Positions 46,251-58,861 of a stretch of DNA of 64,000 nucleotides are shown here, one piece after another. Below the pieces are notes generated by a model, which did no database searches, was not told where the DNA came from, and saw only the letters and a list, made by a program, of their open reading frames with translations. Each line of letters opens with the position of its first letter. Position 1 is the stretch's first letter. Source of the DNA: Miscanthus floridulus (Eukaryota; Streptophyta; Magnoliopsida; Poales; Poaceae); contig NC_089581.1 of NCBI RefSeq assembly GCF_019320115.1, positions 65,391,310 to 65,455,309 on the forward strand, written 5' to 3'. Both the position numbers and the translations under genes were made by a program.

Positions 46251-47834
46251 TGAAAGCATCTAGGCCCCTAGTTGGGTTTCGGTGATTAATGACAATACAA
46301 GATTACTATGACTAACGTGTGTTTTGCAGATGCAATTAAGTTAGGTCATAGTAATGGAGATCAATTGGGCAATAAAGGTTGTCATGCCCCTACCATGGAA
46401 ATCATTTCGGTTTTCAAAGGATGGACAACAAGATTAAGGATGACTAGTTCTAAGTGTCGATTGGAGTTGGAGTGACACTTAGAGTAGTTTAGGACTTTGT
46501 TTTTCCTTTGGCCGTACTATTAAGGGGGGTATGGATGGGTAGCTTGACCTAGTTGAGTCTAGTGAGTTAGGTATGGTGCACACTTGTTAAAACTAGCTCT
46601 AGGTAGCTCCTATGAATGCCTAAGATCCTTTGGAGCAAACTTCATTCACATATGATTGAGAGTTGGAAGTGAATGGTGGGTCAAATGCTGACCGGACGCT
46701 GGCCCCGGTGCGACCGGACGTTGACCGCAGGGTCCGGTCAGTTCATTTGATTAGCAGTCTATGTTCGGTGCGACCGGACGCTGGAGAGGTCAAGTGACCG
46801 AACACTGAAAGGCAATGTCCGGTCGGCTCCAGTAAGGTTCCAGAGAAGGGAATCTGCGACCGGACGCGTCCGATCAGTACTGACCGGACCCTGAGGGTTC
46901 AGTGTCTGGTTGAGTCCAGTAAGGTTCCAGTAAGGGTTTTATGCGACCGAACATGTCCGGTCAGTGCTGACCGGACCCTGCCAGCGTCCGATCAACTCAT
47001 TGTTACTAGTTCGCGGGTTGAACTGACCGGAGCGTCCGGTCAACATGACCAGAGCGTCCGGTCACCCCGCAGAAGCTCATAACGGTTCATTTTTTAGGCT
47101 GCCTTATAAATTGAAGCTCCACTCGTGTGTGGAGTCACTTTTGCTCATTCCAACAGCTGAGAAATATGTTTGTGAGTGCCAAGAAGAGCAAGGTCCTAGT
47201 GAGGTGATTGAGATTTGAGAATCCAAGAGAGTAGCCTCATTAGTGAATCAAGAGTAGTCAAGTGTGCATCCATCTTCTCATTAGGCTTCGCGTGGTTAAG
47301 TGAGAGTTTGTGCTTGTTACTCTTGGTGATCGCCATCACCTAGACGGCTTGGTGGTGATTGAGAGCTTGGTGATCACCTGGCGGAGCTTGTGGGTGACCC
47401 AACTTAAGTTGTGAGCGGCTTTGGGTGATTCGCCACGACGGAGTGTCGAAGAATCAACCCGTAGAGAGCACTTGATCCTTGTGTGGATCAAGGGGGAGCT
47501 ACACCCTTGCGCAGGTGCTCCAACGAGGACTAGTGGGGAGTGGTGACTCTCCGATACCTCGGCAAAACATCGCCGCGTTCCTCTCTCTCTTTACTTTGAG
47601 CATTTACTTTGAGTATTTACTTTGAGCAATTCAATACTTGTCTTTACATTCATAGAATTGCCATACTAGAGTAAGTTTGGAACATAGGTTGCAAGTCCTT
47701 TGTGCGTTAGTTTAATAAAAACACTTTTCTAGGCACAAGGGGTTAATTGGGCTATCCGTAGGATTTGATTATTGCAAGAAAATTTAGAATTAGCCCAATT
47801 CACCCCCCCCCTCTTGGGCATCTTGATCCTTTCA
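46251..47834 (+). repeat. 3' LTR of the Sirevirus
   Basis: 1584 bp. It matches the 5' LTR with scattered changes and an extra motif unit of about 20 bp near 47040-47065. The TATA word is TTATAAATT (47104-47112), one base different from the 5' LTR. Confidence 0.93.
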
Positions 47835-48290
47835 GACGATATATGGGATTGGAAAGTTATTGAATTTGTTTTCCTAGGAAATAATTGTGGTAGTAGAGTG
47901 GTGATAACTACAAGGGTTTGCTCTGTTGCTATTGCCTGTTGCAATAATAAAGATAATGTTTATGAGATGAAAACACTAAATGAGCACTACTCAAGAGCAC
48001 TATTTGTTCATAGAATATATGGTATGGAAGAAGCTTGCCCTAATGTACCAGAAGAGATCTTAACTAGTATTCTAAAGAAATGTGGTGGTTTGCCACTTGC
48101 TATTGTCAGCACAGCAAGCTTGCTTCTAGCTAAATATCCTAGGCAAAGGTCAACATGGGATTATGTAAGGAAGTCTTTGGTAGCCATGTTTGAAGGAGAC
48201 AATCCTACTCTTAAAGAAATGGAGCAATAGTTAAATGTCAATAGGACATATCCTATAGTAGATGGCAAATCTGATTTCCTGGGAAACTAA
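47835..48290 (+). pseudogene. Captured NB-ARC fragment in CACTA-2, main part
   Basis: It continues the kinase-2 motif (DDIWDW), then GSRVVITTR and CGGLPLAIVSTASLL, ending at TAA 48288-48290. A TAG at 48228-48230, absent from copy 1, interrupts it. The fragment is on the strand opposite to the CACTA-2 genes, as in copy 1. Confidence 0.9.
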
Positions 48291-50040
48291 TAGCATGCAC
48301 AACCAAGTTCAGATAGCGGAGGCATACCTGGAGCAGAGAGCGGGGGCGTTCAGATCAGCTCGCTTCGCCAGGAAGTCGCGGACTGAGACAAACTGAAAAA
48401 TCCAAAAAGAGGGTCATAAATCCTGACTTTGCTAATTATCCTAAAACAACATCCATACATATTACTCACTAACAGGCCAGCACCCATCAAATAATGAATG
48501 GAAAATTGGAAATAACAAATTTAACGGCAAAATCAAGACTGAATAGTAAATAGCACAACTGGATGAGAGAAACAACAAAGTAATTATATGTCTAAACAAA
48601 TATTCTAAAAGGCTTAGACTTATTATTTCTAAAAAATCATGGTATGTTACAAGTTTAAGCACCGTTAAGTGTTAGGCCACAAAGATTATGGCATAACTAG
48701 AATTCTTTTGGTGTGCCAATAGTATGTATAATTGTATATTCTCAAATCATGGCAGAGAGAGTGATTTTATAATATTCTCAAAATGAATACCAATTGACAT
48801 AAAAGCACAGGGATATGCTCCTCTTCTTACCCACACAACTTTCATGTGGCTTTTCTATAATAATTTACTAGGTCACTAAACAGAAGTGAGCATTGCTCCT
48901 GGTAGCCCCATAACCACAAGGATGACCAAATACACATGAGACTACATGGTGAAATGAGAGGCGCTCTTTTCTGATTCTACTGTGGATCCAGCACATGTAG
49001 TCAATAAACTTAGTCACATCATGTGATGAATATACATGTCCATAATATTAAATGGGCAATCATCCCTTCCCCAGTATATGCTGATAGCTTGGATTCTTTT
49101 TAATAGCTTATTACATGCCAGTAATCAGGTCAGCACAAAAGTATCTATCAAAATCAAATTCGACATTGTGTTTCACCTCATCGCTAAACCAAAAAGTTAG
49201 GCAGCAGCATGATCAGGACTACTCAAAATAGATATAGGCAACTACCAAGTAATCGAGGAATTCACAAACTATTTGTAAAATGCACAAAATTAGAATAATC
49301 TCAAACAGACACGACTTATTAACAGGGGATGGAACCCAAAATTAAAGGAGGCCAGTGCACTAACTGCCGCTACTAATTGACCAAAAATACCCTAAATACA
49401 TCACTGCCAGTTCATCACTAATTCATCAAGAAAATACACTGAGACACCCAGTGGGGGGAAAAGAAAGAGAGATGAACGGTTAGGATTGCGGTCAGGCTGC
49501 AGACCTGGTGCTAAGAGTGCCGTTCTCCAGCGCCAGACCCATTAGTGAGCACGAGCTGCCTCCTCCTAGGGTTCACGCTGCCGAGAAGTCGCTGGGGGAG
49601 TTCGTGCTACCGGGGAGTTCACTGAGACAGGACGCGGTCGCTGGGGGAGTTCGCGCCACCGAGAAGTTGCAGGGGCCGGGTGAGTCCGTGCCGTCGGGGG
49701 AAGTCGCGCTGAAGACAGTAGGAGGGGATGGTGCCAGCCCGTCTTCCTCAGCGCCGGGAAGGGGAAGCGAGAGGGGAAGGAGGCGGGCGACCTTCACTAC
49801 CGAGCGTCTCGCACAAACCCTAGCCATCGTGGCGGCTGGCCTGGGGAAGGCGGTGTTCGGGGGAGGAAGAGTGGCGGGCGACGGAGGCTGTCACAGGAGG
49901 ACAGCGGAGGTGAGAGGAAGCGGCACGAAGAGAGCGGTGGCTAGGGCACGGAGACGGTGGCGGTGGCGGGAAACACTTGGGCAGCCTGACAGCGTCGGGA
50001 GGAAGAAGAGAGCGCCCAACACTTCTTCACCCGAGCGCCC
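48291..50040 (-). other. Leader and intron-like region of the second CACTA-2 unit
   Basis: This matches 19136-20838 reversed. The exon-like island is at about 48315-48395. The 186-codon plus-strand frame at 49508-50068 is antisense to a GC-rich leader and I do not call it a gene. Confidence 0.4.
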
Positions 50041-50190
50041 CCGGTTTTATACTCAAGATGATTTGTAGGGGCGATTCCTGAACCAGCCGCCCCTACAAAT
50101 GCATTTATAGGAGCGGTTCCTGATCCAGCCGCCCCTACAAATGCATTTGTAGGGGCGGTTCCTGATCTAGCCACCCCTATAAATGCATTT
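50041..50190 (-). promoter_or_regulatory. Internal subterminal-type repeats plus TATA box, CACTA-2
   Basis: Reversed it reads three 'gtaggggcggct' module pairs, then GAGTATAAAACC. It is the counterpart of 18980-19135. Confidence 0.6.
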
Positions 50191-51922
50191 CTATTTTATT
50201 AAATTTTTAATTCTGTATTTTTTAAATCTCAAAAACACAAAGTAAATGTATATAATAGTTTGTATTATTCTATATATGCACAAATATATATATATAAACA
50301 ATTGTAGTCATAAAAGTTATAAACATAACTCAATCTTGTCGTGTGACTACAATTTGAATTTTAAAATTTTGAATTTTAAAACTTCGACTACAATTTTATG
50401 ATATTAAATAAAATAAAATAAAAATATTGTAAACATAAAAGTTATATAACTCATCAACATGTACAACTTTTATTTTGGTCATCTTGTCATGTGACTTTGT
50501 TTGAACGATTCAAAATTTGAAATTCAAACAATTTCAACTTGAAACAATATTTTGAAAGAGTAAATGATTTCAGCTGAAAAACTCATGAATACCAAAGTTG
50601 TAGAACTCATCAATATATACAACTTTTATTTTGATCATATTTTTATTTGACCAAATTTGAACAGTTGAAATTTTGAATTTCAATAAATGGCAACTTCAAA
50701 TAAGATTTTGAAACCTTAAATGATTTCAACAATAAAAGTCGTGAACATAAAAGTTGTTGAACTCATCACTATCTACAACTTTTATTTTGGTCACTTCTTC
50801 ATGTGACAAAGTATTAATAAACATCATTTACAAATTCACATATGACACATAGTTTCATGAACTATACGAGGAACATGTTGATTTGTGAACAATGTTTACT
50901 ATCACTTTATCAGATGAAGAAATAATCAAAATAAAAGTTGTAGATATTGATGAGTTATACAACATTGGTATTCATCACTTTTTCAGCTAAAATCATTTAG
51001 TGGTTGAAAATCTCGTTCGAACTTGTCATTTTTTTAATTTGAAAAATTAAAGTGCTCAAACTTTGTCAAATGAAAAGAATGACCAAATCAACACAATAAC
51101 TTGATAGGGTATGATTTTAGAAAATTTTAAGAAAAAATCTTCACATTTGGAGTTAGTATGAAGGAGAAAGACTAGTTACAAATTTTACCCAGAGATTAAA
51201 AAGAAAAATCATAATTGTTCATGATCATCAATGATGAACAAGTGTGATTTCTCTTTTTAATCTGTAGCTGAAACTTGTAACTTGTTTTTCTCCCTCATAC
51301 TAACTACAAATATGATGATTTTTTCCTAAAATTTTCTAAAATCATGCTCTATCATTTTAGTCTAGTCATCTATCTTTGTCACTAATTTTGAACAATTCAA
51401 ATTTTGAATTTCAGAAAATGACAGCTTCAAACCTGATTTTCAACCAATAAATAATTTCAGCTGTAAAGGTGATGAATATAAAAGTTATTGAACACATCAC
51501 TATCTACAACTTTTATTTTGGTCATCTTTTTATTTGACAAAATTTGAACAGTTCAAATTTTGAATTTCAGAAAATGACAACTTCAAACCTGATTTTCAAC
51601 CACTAAATGATTTCAACTGTAAAGGTGATAAATATAAAAGTTGTATAACTCGTCAAGATCTCCTACTTTTATTTTGGTCATTTCTTCATTTCATAAAGTG
51701 TTAAGTGATTTCATAAAGTTTTAGTAGTAATAGAGTGGATGTTGAAATAGATTTATCTGGATGTTCCAAAGGGTAGTCTCACACATATGCATAAATATAG
51801 TCTCGCACATATACAAAAATATGTAGTCTTACACACATACATAAATATATAGTCTCACACGCATGCATAAATGAAGTCTTACAAACAAACACTTACACAA
51901 ACACTCCATGTTCAACAACTAG
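50191..51922. repeat. AT-rich multi-hairpin repeat block, CACTA-2
   Basis: Same degenerate units as 17263-18979, reversed. The long hairpin core is at about 51105-51345. No coding sequence. Confidence 0.8.
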
Positions 51923-54900
51923 CTAGCCCACTATAACGACTTTCCCCTTGACACATTTTCGTTCCCATGGCAATATGTCTTTGGGTAGGTTCTTTTCCAC
52001 AACACTGATCTTCTTAGGAAAGTCTGTGAATAGCGACATCACATCGTAGTTATTGTAACCTTCAACATCGTCCACGCCATCAACTCTGATAATGTGCTGT
52101 TTCCCGGAGGCAACCACGTGCTTTGTCTTCTTCTTTGGGGGGAGGTTACTTTATGGGTTAGACATATAGAAAACTTGTGCGACACGTGAAGCGAGCACCC
52201 AAGCGTTATCTTGGTAGCCTAGATTCTCGAGGTCCAGGACCCTCAATCTGATCTTGTTCAGTTGGTGTTGTTTGATCCAGTAGCATCAAAATAGGGTCAC
52301 CGTTATATCCCTTCCATAGTCAAGTTCCCATATCTCTTCAATGATGCCAAAGTATTGGATCTTTCGCCCCAATCCATCGAGAGCCTCTATTCGAACGCCG
52401 CTATTTTGGTTCACATATTTACTATCCTTTGCGTGGGTATAGTATGTATACCCATTGATGTCATAAGCATTCCAAGATGTCACTTGTCTCGATGGCCCCT
52501 CCGCCAACCTACTGATGGTAATAGAGTTTATGGTTTCTTTAGGCGGTATGTTTTGGTCCTTCAACCATGTAGTTAGTCATTGTTTATGTTGTTTCATGAC
52601 CCAATCATCCGAACAACGATTTCTCTCTACCATAATGATAGCCAAGTGTTCATCAATGTACGGTTGCATCAGTTGTGTACTCTACAAGACACTATAATGC
52701 GCCCGACTCACCTCTTTGTAATCATGGTCGATGAACACTTTTCTACCACTGGTGCCCTTCCCAGTTAGCCTACCCTTGTGACAAGAATCGGGTTTACCAA
52801 TCCCTTTCTATACTTTTAGGTACTCTTGATAGCACTCGACGACTTCTTTAGTACTGTAACCCTCTATCATGGAACCCTCTGGGTATGCTCGATTATGCAC
52901 GTATCAACTTAGAACCGACATGAACTGCTCGTAGGACCACATTTCATGCAAGTAGCAAGAGCACAGTGCTTGTATCTGATGAACCACGTGAATCATGAGA
53001 TGTGGCATTATATCAAAAAAAGCAGGAGGTAAACACATCTCTAGTTGGTTTTGTGTCTCCACCATAAATTCATGTAGGTCACTCAGCTCTTGCTTACCAA
53101 TCGTCTTCTGTGAGATCTTCGAAAAGAAGTAGTACACGTGGGTGATGGCCATTTTCAAGAACTCTGGCTTTATAGCCCTGATTGCAATAGGTAGAAACAC
53201 TGTCAGCATCACATAACAATCGTGAGCCTTGTAGTGTGTTATTGTCAAGTCCTTCATCGACACTAGCTTCTTCACATTTGCTGAAAACCCAATCGGGACT
53301 TTGACCCCCCTCAGGAAAGTGCATATAGCTCTCTTCTCGTCTAGTGTTAGGTTGAAGCACGTCATGGGCAGAGTGTATTTTCCATTAGCCTCAGGTACTG
53401 AGTGAAGCTGTGGCATCATGTTTAGCTGCACCATGTCTTTTCGTGCTTTCAGACCATCCTTTGACTTGCTTGTGTCCATCAAGGTAGCAATGAGACTCTC
53501 AAAGACATTCTTCTGCACGTGCATAGCATCAATGGCATGGGGGACCTCCAAGTCTGGCCAATAAGGCAGATACTAAAAGAAGATCGATTGTTTCCGCCTT
53601 CGACATGAGGTGTGCTTCTATCTCTGTTCGTCCCATCCGGATTCTTCTTTCCATAAACGATGTGTATGTTTTCACCATTCTGTACACGTGTTCTCCGTTA
53701 TGATGTCTCTCTAGAGGGGGTTCAATCTCTGGGGCATTGTCATAAAATCTAAAGAATAATTTGCTACGGTACTTATGACTTGTCTTTAAGAAGCATCGGT
53801 TCCTTAGGTAAATTATCTTTTTGGATGCATCCAGGTACACCCATGTAGTACCATCCAAGCAAACCAAGCATCCCGACTTCCCTTTGATCTGTCCAGACAA
53901 AGCAAACAGCGTGGGGTAATCATTGGTAGTAACAAATATTATTGCTCTACATATGAACTCCTCCTTTCTAACCACATCATACATCTACTCCCCATGCCTC
54001 CATAGCCTCTCCATTTCTTGCATCAAAGGCTCGAGGAATATGTCTATATCAATGCCTGATTGTTTAGGGCTAGAAATAAGAATAGTGAGGAGAAGGTACT
54101 TTCTCTTCTAACACAACCATGTTGGAATGTTGTACATGGTCAAGATCATTGGCTAAGTAATGTGGTCGCTCATCCTCTCATTGAAGGGATTCATTCCATC
54201 AGTGCTCAAGCCAAACCGTACATTTCTTGGGTCATCGCTAAATTCTTTGCGCTTCTCATCGAACCTTTGCCACTTACTACAATCAGCTGGGTGTGCAATC
54301 TTATCATCATCCACCTTGTGCTCATCATCCCACCATGTCATGAGTGCGGCTTCTTTAGGGTTTAGGAAGATATGTCTCAAGCGATCGGTCACTGGCAGGT
54401 ACCACATTACCAAGGCAGGAATTCTTCTCTGCTTTGCATCGTTGCCTAATAGAGTGTCCTCTAGGGGCTGAGATTCTTGTACCACCTTTTTTGTATCCTT
54501 CCTATTCCTCTTTTTCCCTGTGGAGGCTTCATCCCCACCGTAAAGATCATTGTTCTTGTACCGGCTGGCCCCATACCGGGGACATTTATCCAGTGACTTA
54601 AACGCTCGCCATGAAAAAGTATACAGTGGTTGGGGCATGCATGGATTTTTTCAACCCCCATTGTCAATGGACTTATGACCTTCGCTTGGTATGTTTTGGC
54701 AGGAACTAAGTTTGGTTGTGGCAACACCCATGACAGGAGATGCAATAGATCATTGAAACTACCGTCCGACCAGCCATACTTAGCCTTCACGATGAGTAGC
54801 TCAAGAACAAAACGTAGCAATGTCTAATGTGTCGGATAGCCCTTTTCAACACCATACATAGTCTCCTTCGATGCTTTTGTCGCCCTTTCCAAATTTTCTA

Positions 54901-55408
54901 GACCTTTTGGGCTATTTAGTAAAATCTCTGGTCCAAGGGCTCGAATCATGTCCTCTAAATCATCTTCATCCCCGACACGTGCTCCACCATCATTATTGGC
55001 ATCACCTTTGTCGTTACCATCCCAACCACCAGCATCACCACCTTGTTCATTACCAAACTCGAAATCCATTCGTGCATCAAGCTCTGCTGAATATTGGGAC
55101 AGGGATTCTATGGTTTCGCCGTCGTATTCCTCCTTATCCTCGTCGTTAACAATAACCGTTTCATCACGATGAATTCATACTGTGTAGTCCTCAATAAATC
55201 CTCGCATAATCAAATGTGATCTGATCATAGTCACATCTGTCCATGCCATACGGTTCTTGCAATCTTTATAGGGACAAATAATTGTATCCTTATTCTCTTT
55301 CAATGTTGTTGCATGCTTCTTTGCGGCTTCAATAAATGTATCCACCTCTTCACGTAAACCTGCCTTGAACCTTAATGAACCATACATCCAGGAGTTCCTG
55401 TACTCCAT
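51923..55408 (-). pseudogene. CACTA transposase TnpD, copy 2, broken
   Basis: The ATG is at 55406-55408 (MEYRNSWMYG) and the stop at 51923. The domain order is as in copy 1: Transpos_assoc (55175-55400), TNP2 with CPRYGASRYK, TTNDYPTLFALSGQ and DAMHVQKNVFESLI (54600-53500), then DUF4218-like and DUF4216-like parts. Copy 2 keeps the frame at two sites where copy 1 has indels (near 55015 and 54515). It shares the TAGs at 54824-54826 and 54108-54110. Private damage includes a TAG near 53985 and frame changes near 53550 and 52300. Confidence 0.88.
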
Positions 55409-56149
55409 CTTTTACAACAACCAAAACAAACATTAAAGGACTACTTATTTAGATATGTATAAAAATAAATCAAATTAATAATTACTTGAGAATAATTGTA
55501 TATACTTTAGATATATATGAATATAAATCTAATATAATTACATGAAGCATACAAACACACCATGGTAGAGGAAAATTAATTAATGGCCCAATTATCCATA
55601 AATAATTAAAATACATATTTGTTGATTACAATAAACAATTTCAAAGACAACAATTAGCAACAATTATATTTTACCCAATATCTTTCATACAAACCCTAGT
55701 CCAATTTCATCAAACATAAATTAAAAAAACGAAATTAATAAAAAAAACTGAACCCTAGATCTAGATCCACATGCACATGAAACATCCATAAAACTAACTA
55801 ATTGCTCACTAAATTCAAGAAACATGGGCCAAATAAGGGTATGATCTTGTTCCCCTCCCTAATTTACCCTAGTATATTCAAAACTTGGGTCTAATTTGCT
55901 TCATAAGTAGATCAAGCACCATAGAAGAGAGAGAAAAACAAAACTCTAATTACTCACTAACCAACCATTAAAACTTCAAAAAAAGTGTGGAATAGCATTT
56001 TCTTACCTTCTACAACCTCTCCACCAAAGGATTTGAGACCAAAACCTTCTCCCATTATTAGAGCAATTTTTGGGAGGTGCCCAAGGCCTCCCCACCTTTC
56101 TTTCATGGGTTGGAGTGAGTGGCCCGAGGAGAAAGAAGGTGTTGCAGTT
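55409..56149 (-). other. TnpD leader and intron-like region, CACTA-2
   Basis: AT-rich sequence upstream of the TnpD ATG, matching 13061-13768 reversed. The small frame at 55957-56250 covers the leader. No gene recognised. Confidence 0.4.
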
Positions 56150-56477
56150 TGCTTTATATGTGGGTCATTTGTAGGGGCGGCTGGTGATAGAGCCGCCCCT
56201 ACAAATAGCGGGTATTTATACGAGGGCATTTGTAGGGGCAGCTCAATCACCAGTCGCCCCTACAAATAGCAACGCTGGGGGTGGCTGGTGAGTGAGCCGC
56301 CCCTACAAATCAGACCCATTTGTAGGGGCGACTCGTATCACCAGCCGCCCCTGCTGTTCCATTTGTAGGGGCAGCTAGTGTCTGGGCTCCCGAGCACACC
56401 ACTATAGGGGTGACTCCATCACCAGCTACACCTACAAAAAATTTGTCCCGTTGCTACAAACCGTTTTTCACGTAGTG
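56150..56477 (-). repeat. CACTA-2 5' terminus and subterminal repeats
   Basis: Four to five pairs of 'catttgtaggggcggctggtga' modules in both orientations, ending CACTACGTG on the minus strand. Confidence 0.85.
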
Positions 56478-56480
56478 TGG

Positions 56481-56680
56481 CCAGGTTGAGGAGCACGCCC
56501 TTACTTCTCGGCTTGCTACTTTGGGATCACCAGGCAGTTCAGCTTGCCCACATCGCTGGGGGTGACCATCTTGTCAAAGAGGTGCCCCCACATGCAGCCG
56601 TCACAGGGGAGGGCAACGCGTGGGAAGAATGGTTGTTGGCCAGCGACGAGGTGGCGGATAAGCTGTGCTTGTTCTGCGCA
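56481..56680 (-). pseudogene. Captured B3-domain fragment (Pack-MULE), 5' portion
   Basis: The minus strand near 56480-56590 reads [16 protein letters not shown] then CLVIPK, the start of a RAV-type B3 domain, then TAG (where the family has Gln) and a short deletion before the CACTA-2 insertion point. The domain resumes at 29416. This shows that the two flanks of CACTA-2 were once adjacent. Confidence 0.82.
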
Positions 56681-57011
56681 AGCTCATCAAAGTAGCTTCC
56701 TGCCTGGCTATGGCAGTTTCCTGCCCACGCCCTTGTACCTAGACGATGGCAGCTTCCCGCCCACGCCCACTGCCCTCGGCGCTCTGCTCGACATTACCCA
56801 TGCGCTCACAAGATGAAGAGAGGTAACCATGTGAAAGAAAAAGAAAAAGAAGGAGATTTTTGTAAAATACAAACATAAAAGAAGGGTATGGACCTATGGT
56901 AAACCACTTAAAAAGTTTAGGGACCTAAAAATACAGTTTGAGAGTTGATGGACCCAGATGACACTTCCTCAAAAGTTAATAGACCTCTAGTGTATTTTAC
57001 TCTTATTTTAT

Positions 57012-57620
57012 CATGAATCGTCGAGACCGGGAGAGGCCATAGAATTTAGGAACATTAGAAGTTCATCATTAACTACAATGAAATAAATTTTGTATTTTAG
57101 AAAATTTATACGTAGTCTACCCATGAAATAAGCATCATTAAATTATAGAATAAATCCATAAAAATATAGCACCCGCATCAGTCGAGGACTTAAATACGGG
57201 TGGATAGGTTCCACCATAAGAAGCTCAATTATCCTCAGATGGTGAGCATGCTTAGCAATTAGCATGTATGGATTGGAAACTTCCTCTCGTCCATTCTCTG
57301 AGAATTTATATGAAAGTATTTCATTTGCTTCTCTTTCGTGGAAGTTTCATTTTTCCATACTTTACTCTAATTTTTGGCCTATTTTTTCTGTTGATGGTCG
57401 ACTTAACCTCTGATAAGAAAAGATAGGCCCTTGTTCAATCTCATCTCTTCATCCAGTTTAGGAATAAGTGCAACAGTCTTAATGTTATAATGGAAGAACC
57501 TATAATTAGCATAGCTTTTTGGTATTTCCAGACAAACGATTTCAAAGAATCTTCCAATTTTATATTCTATTATGTACAACTTTATGTTTTCGTTTATCTA
57601 TACAATACGTGTATTAAATG
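57012..57620. other. AT-rich spacer, nothing recognised
   Basis: No gene or clear repeat. The sequence is AT-rich. Confidence 0.3.
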
Positions 57621-57840
57621 CACTACAAAAACCACGGCTACGTAGAGCATTTGCAGAGGCCGCTAGCCCATCCGTCTCTACTTGTCTGTCTCTACAAATC
57701 AATGATTTAAAAAAGGCTGTTATCCAACCACCCCTAAAATTGATTTGGTTGAGGTGGCTCCGCCTCTACAAATCAATTTCTAGGGATGGCTCTAGATCTA
57801 GCCACCTCTAGAAATCACAAATTAGGGCAAAAAATATAAT
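57621..57840 (+). mobile_element. Terminal fragment of a third CACTA-like element
   Basis: It begins CACTACAAAAACCACGGCTACG and contains 'ctctacaaatcaat' and 'ctagggatggctct' modules in both orientations, as in CACTA subterminal regions. No matching other end is seen nearby, so it is a truncated end. Confidence 0.55.
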
Positions 57841-58861
57841 AGAATTAATTGGGGAAGGCTCTACTAGGTAGCCTCACGGTCACGTGTTGCAAGTCAAAGT
57901 CACATAGCTTTCGTGCAAAAATACGCGTGCATGCAGTTGCTAGGAATCAACCTCACAACCTCAAGCCTCGCGTGTTACTCCCGTGCATTTTCCACCATCT
58001 TGGGCTTACATGCTTCCTAAGGAGGGATCATGGGCCTAGCTTCATATAAGGAGCCCATCCCTTAACTTATCCACTTTGGCCGTTTGGCACAGCTCCACCA
58101 TCAAGCCCAGAAGTTGTTTAGAGTCATTTTGTGTCAAAAGGGTAAAATTAAACAATTCACCTGAAGAGCTCCTTAAAACTTAAACTTGCTCTCACAGAGG
58201 GTGGATGGAAGATGGAGCTAAAAATAGTAGCTTTTGCTGGCTCCCACTCACTCTAGTGGCCCATGTGTGGGATTTTGTGAGAGCATGTTTTAAGGATCTT
58301 CACATGTAGAGATTAGATTGAAGTGTGGTTGATAGAAAGTTAGCAAGAGTATTTCATCCTTAGTGAATTGAGAGATGTTCTATCGCTCCATGCCTTATTT
58401 ACTTATTTAGTCTAAATACGCTCCTTCAGGCATAATAAGCAGAGTCTGGGAGTTATAGAAAGTAGTTCAAGTAGTGAAGAAGTTGGATCTTGGGTAATGA
58501 TGTTGAAGTCTTGCCGAATGGTTCATCAAAACAGCTTTAACTCCACTGTAGAGCTACTTGTGGAGCTGAAGAAAAAAAAATGACTTCCCTCGTGAAGTGA
58601 AACTGTGCTAAACAAGGTCTTTTTGTTCCACCTTTTACTGATTTCACATTGTTGCAACCTTCTTTTCTTGGTGAGCGTTAATTATGGTGAAGCATTAATC
58701 TTGGTATTTAATGTTGGTGCCATCGTTCTTATATCCTTTTATCTTCAACGGAGCTTTCTCCTCCCATCACCAGTTTTATTTGGTGAGCAGTGCTTAAGGT
58801 TTTTTTTAGAAAAATTCACAAGTTATCCTTAAATAATATGCACGACGGTGTCATGAGGATC
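57841..58861. other. Spacer with old repeat remnants
   Basis: Sequence around 58080-58600 has phrases common in grass MITEs ('ccgtttggcacagctcc', 'tggagctgaag') but no clean ends. No gene is seen. Confidence 0.3.

Larger units (their letters stand above)
34538..47834 (+). mobile_element. Sirevirus-type Ty1/copia retrotransposon nested in CACTA-2
   Basis: LTRs lie at 34538-36099 and 46251-47834, both TGAAAGCATC...CCTTTCA. The duplication is AACGA/GACGA (one mismatch). Primer-binding site TTGGTATCAGAGC is at 36101-36113 and the polypurine tract AAAAAGGGGGAGA at about 46237-46249. It carries gag with two zinc knuckles, pol, and an extra env-like region before the 3' LTR, which is the Sirevirus (Maximus-like) layout. 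Over the first 440 LTR bases I count about 15 differences by eye (roughly 3.4%), so the insertion is not recent. The genes are broken. Confidence 0.95.
29420..56477 (-). mobile_element. CACTA (En/Spm) transposon, copy 2, containing a Sirevirus
   Basis: On the minus strand it starts CACTACGTGAAAAACGG (56477 downward) and its other end is CACTACTGCAGAAACGC (29420). The 3-bp duplication TGG is exact (29417-29419, 56478-56480). Without the inserted copia element (34538-47834) it would be about 13.76 kb, close to the 13.66 kb of CACTA-1, and the internal order is the same. It lies tail to tail with CACTA-1, 3.03 kb away. Differences between copies are scattered substitutions and small indels. Confidence 0.93.
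28014..57002 (-). mobile_element. Pack-MULE carrying B3 and P450 fragments, split by CACTA-2
   Basis: Terminal inverted repeats of about 180 bp (28014-28200 and 56815-57002) start AAGTAAAATGCACC and, reversed, GAGTAAAATACACT. The 9-bp duplication TTATTTTAT flanks both ends exactly (28005-28013, 57003-57011). Without CACTA-2 and its TGG copy the element would be about 1.93 kb. Its inside holds pieces of at least two host genes and no transposase, the definition of a Pack-MULE. CACTA-2 entered within the captured B3 piece. Confidence 0.85.

Noticed and set aside
49508..50068. 186-codon plus-strand ORF in CACTA-2
   Set aside because: Antisense to a GC-rich leader; the matching region in CACTA-1 (19100-19624) is broken into different frames, so it is not conserved.
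58080..58600. Possible hAT-type MITE starting 'ccgtttggcacagctcc'
   Set aside because: No matching right end or target duplication could be found; possibly an eroded copy.
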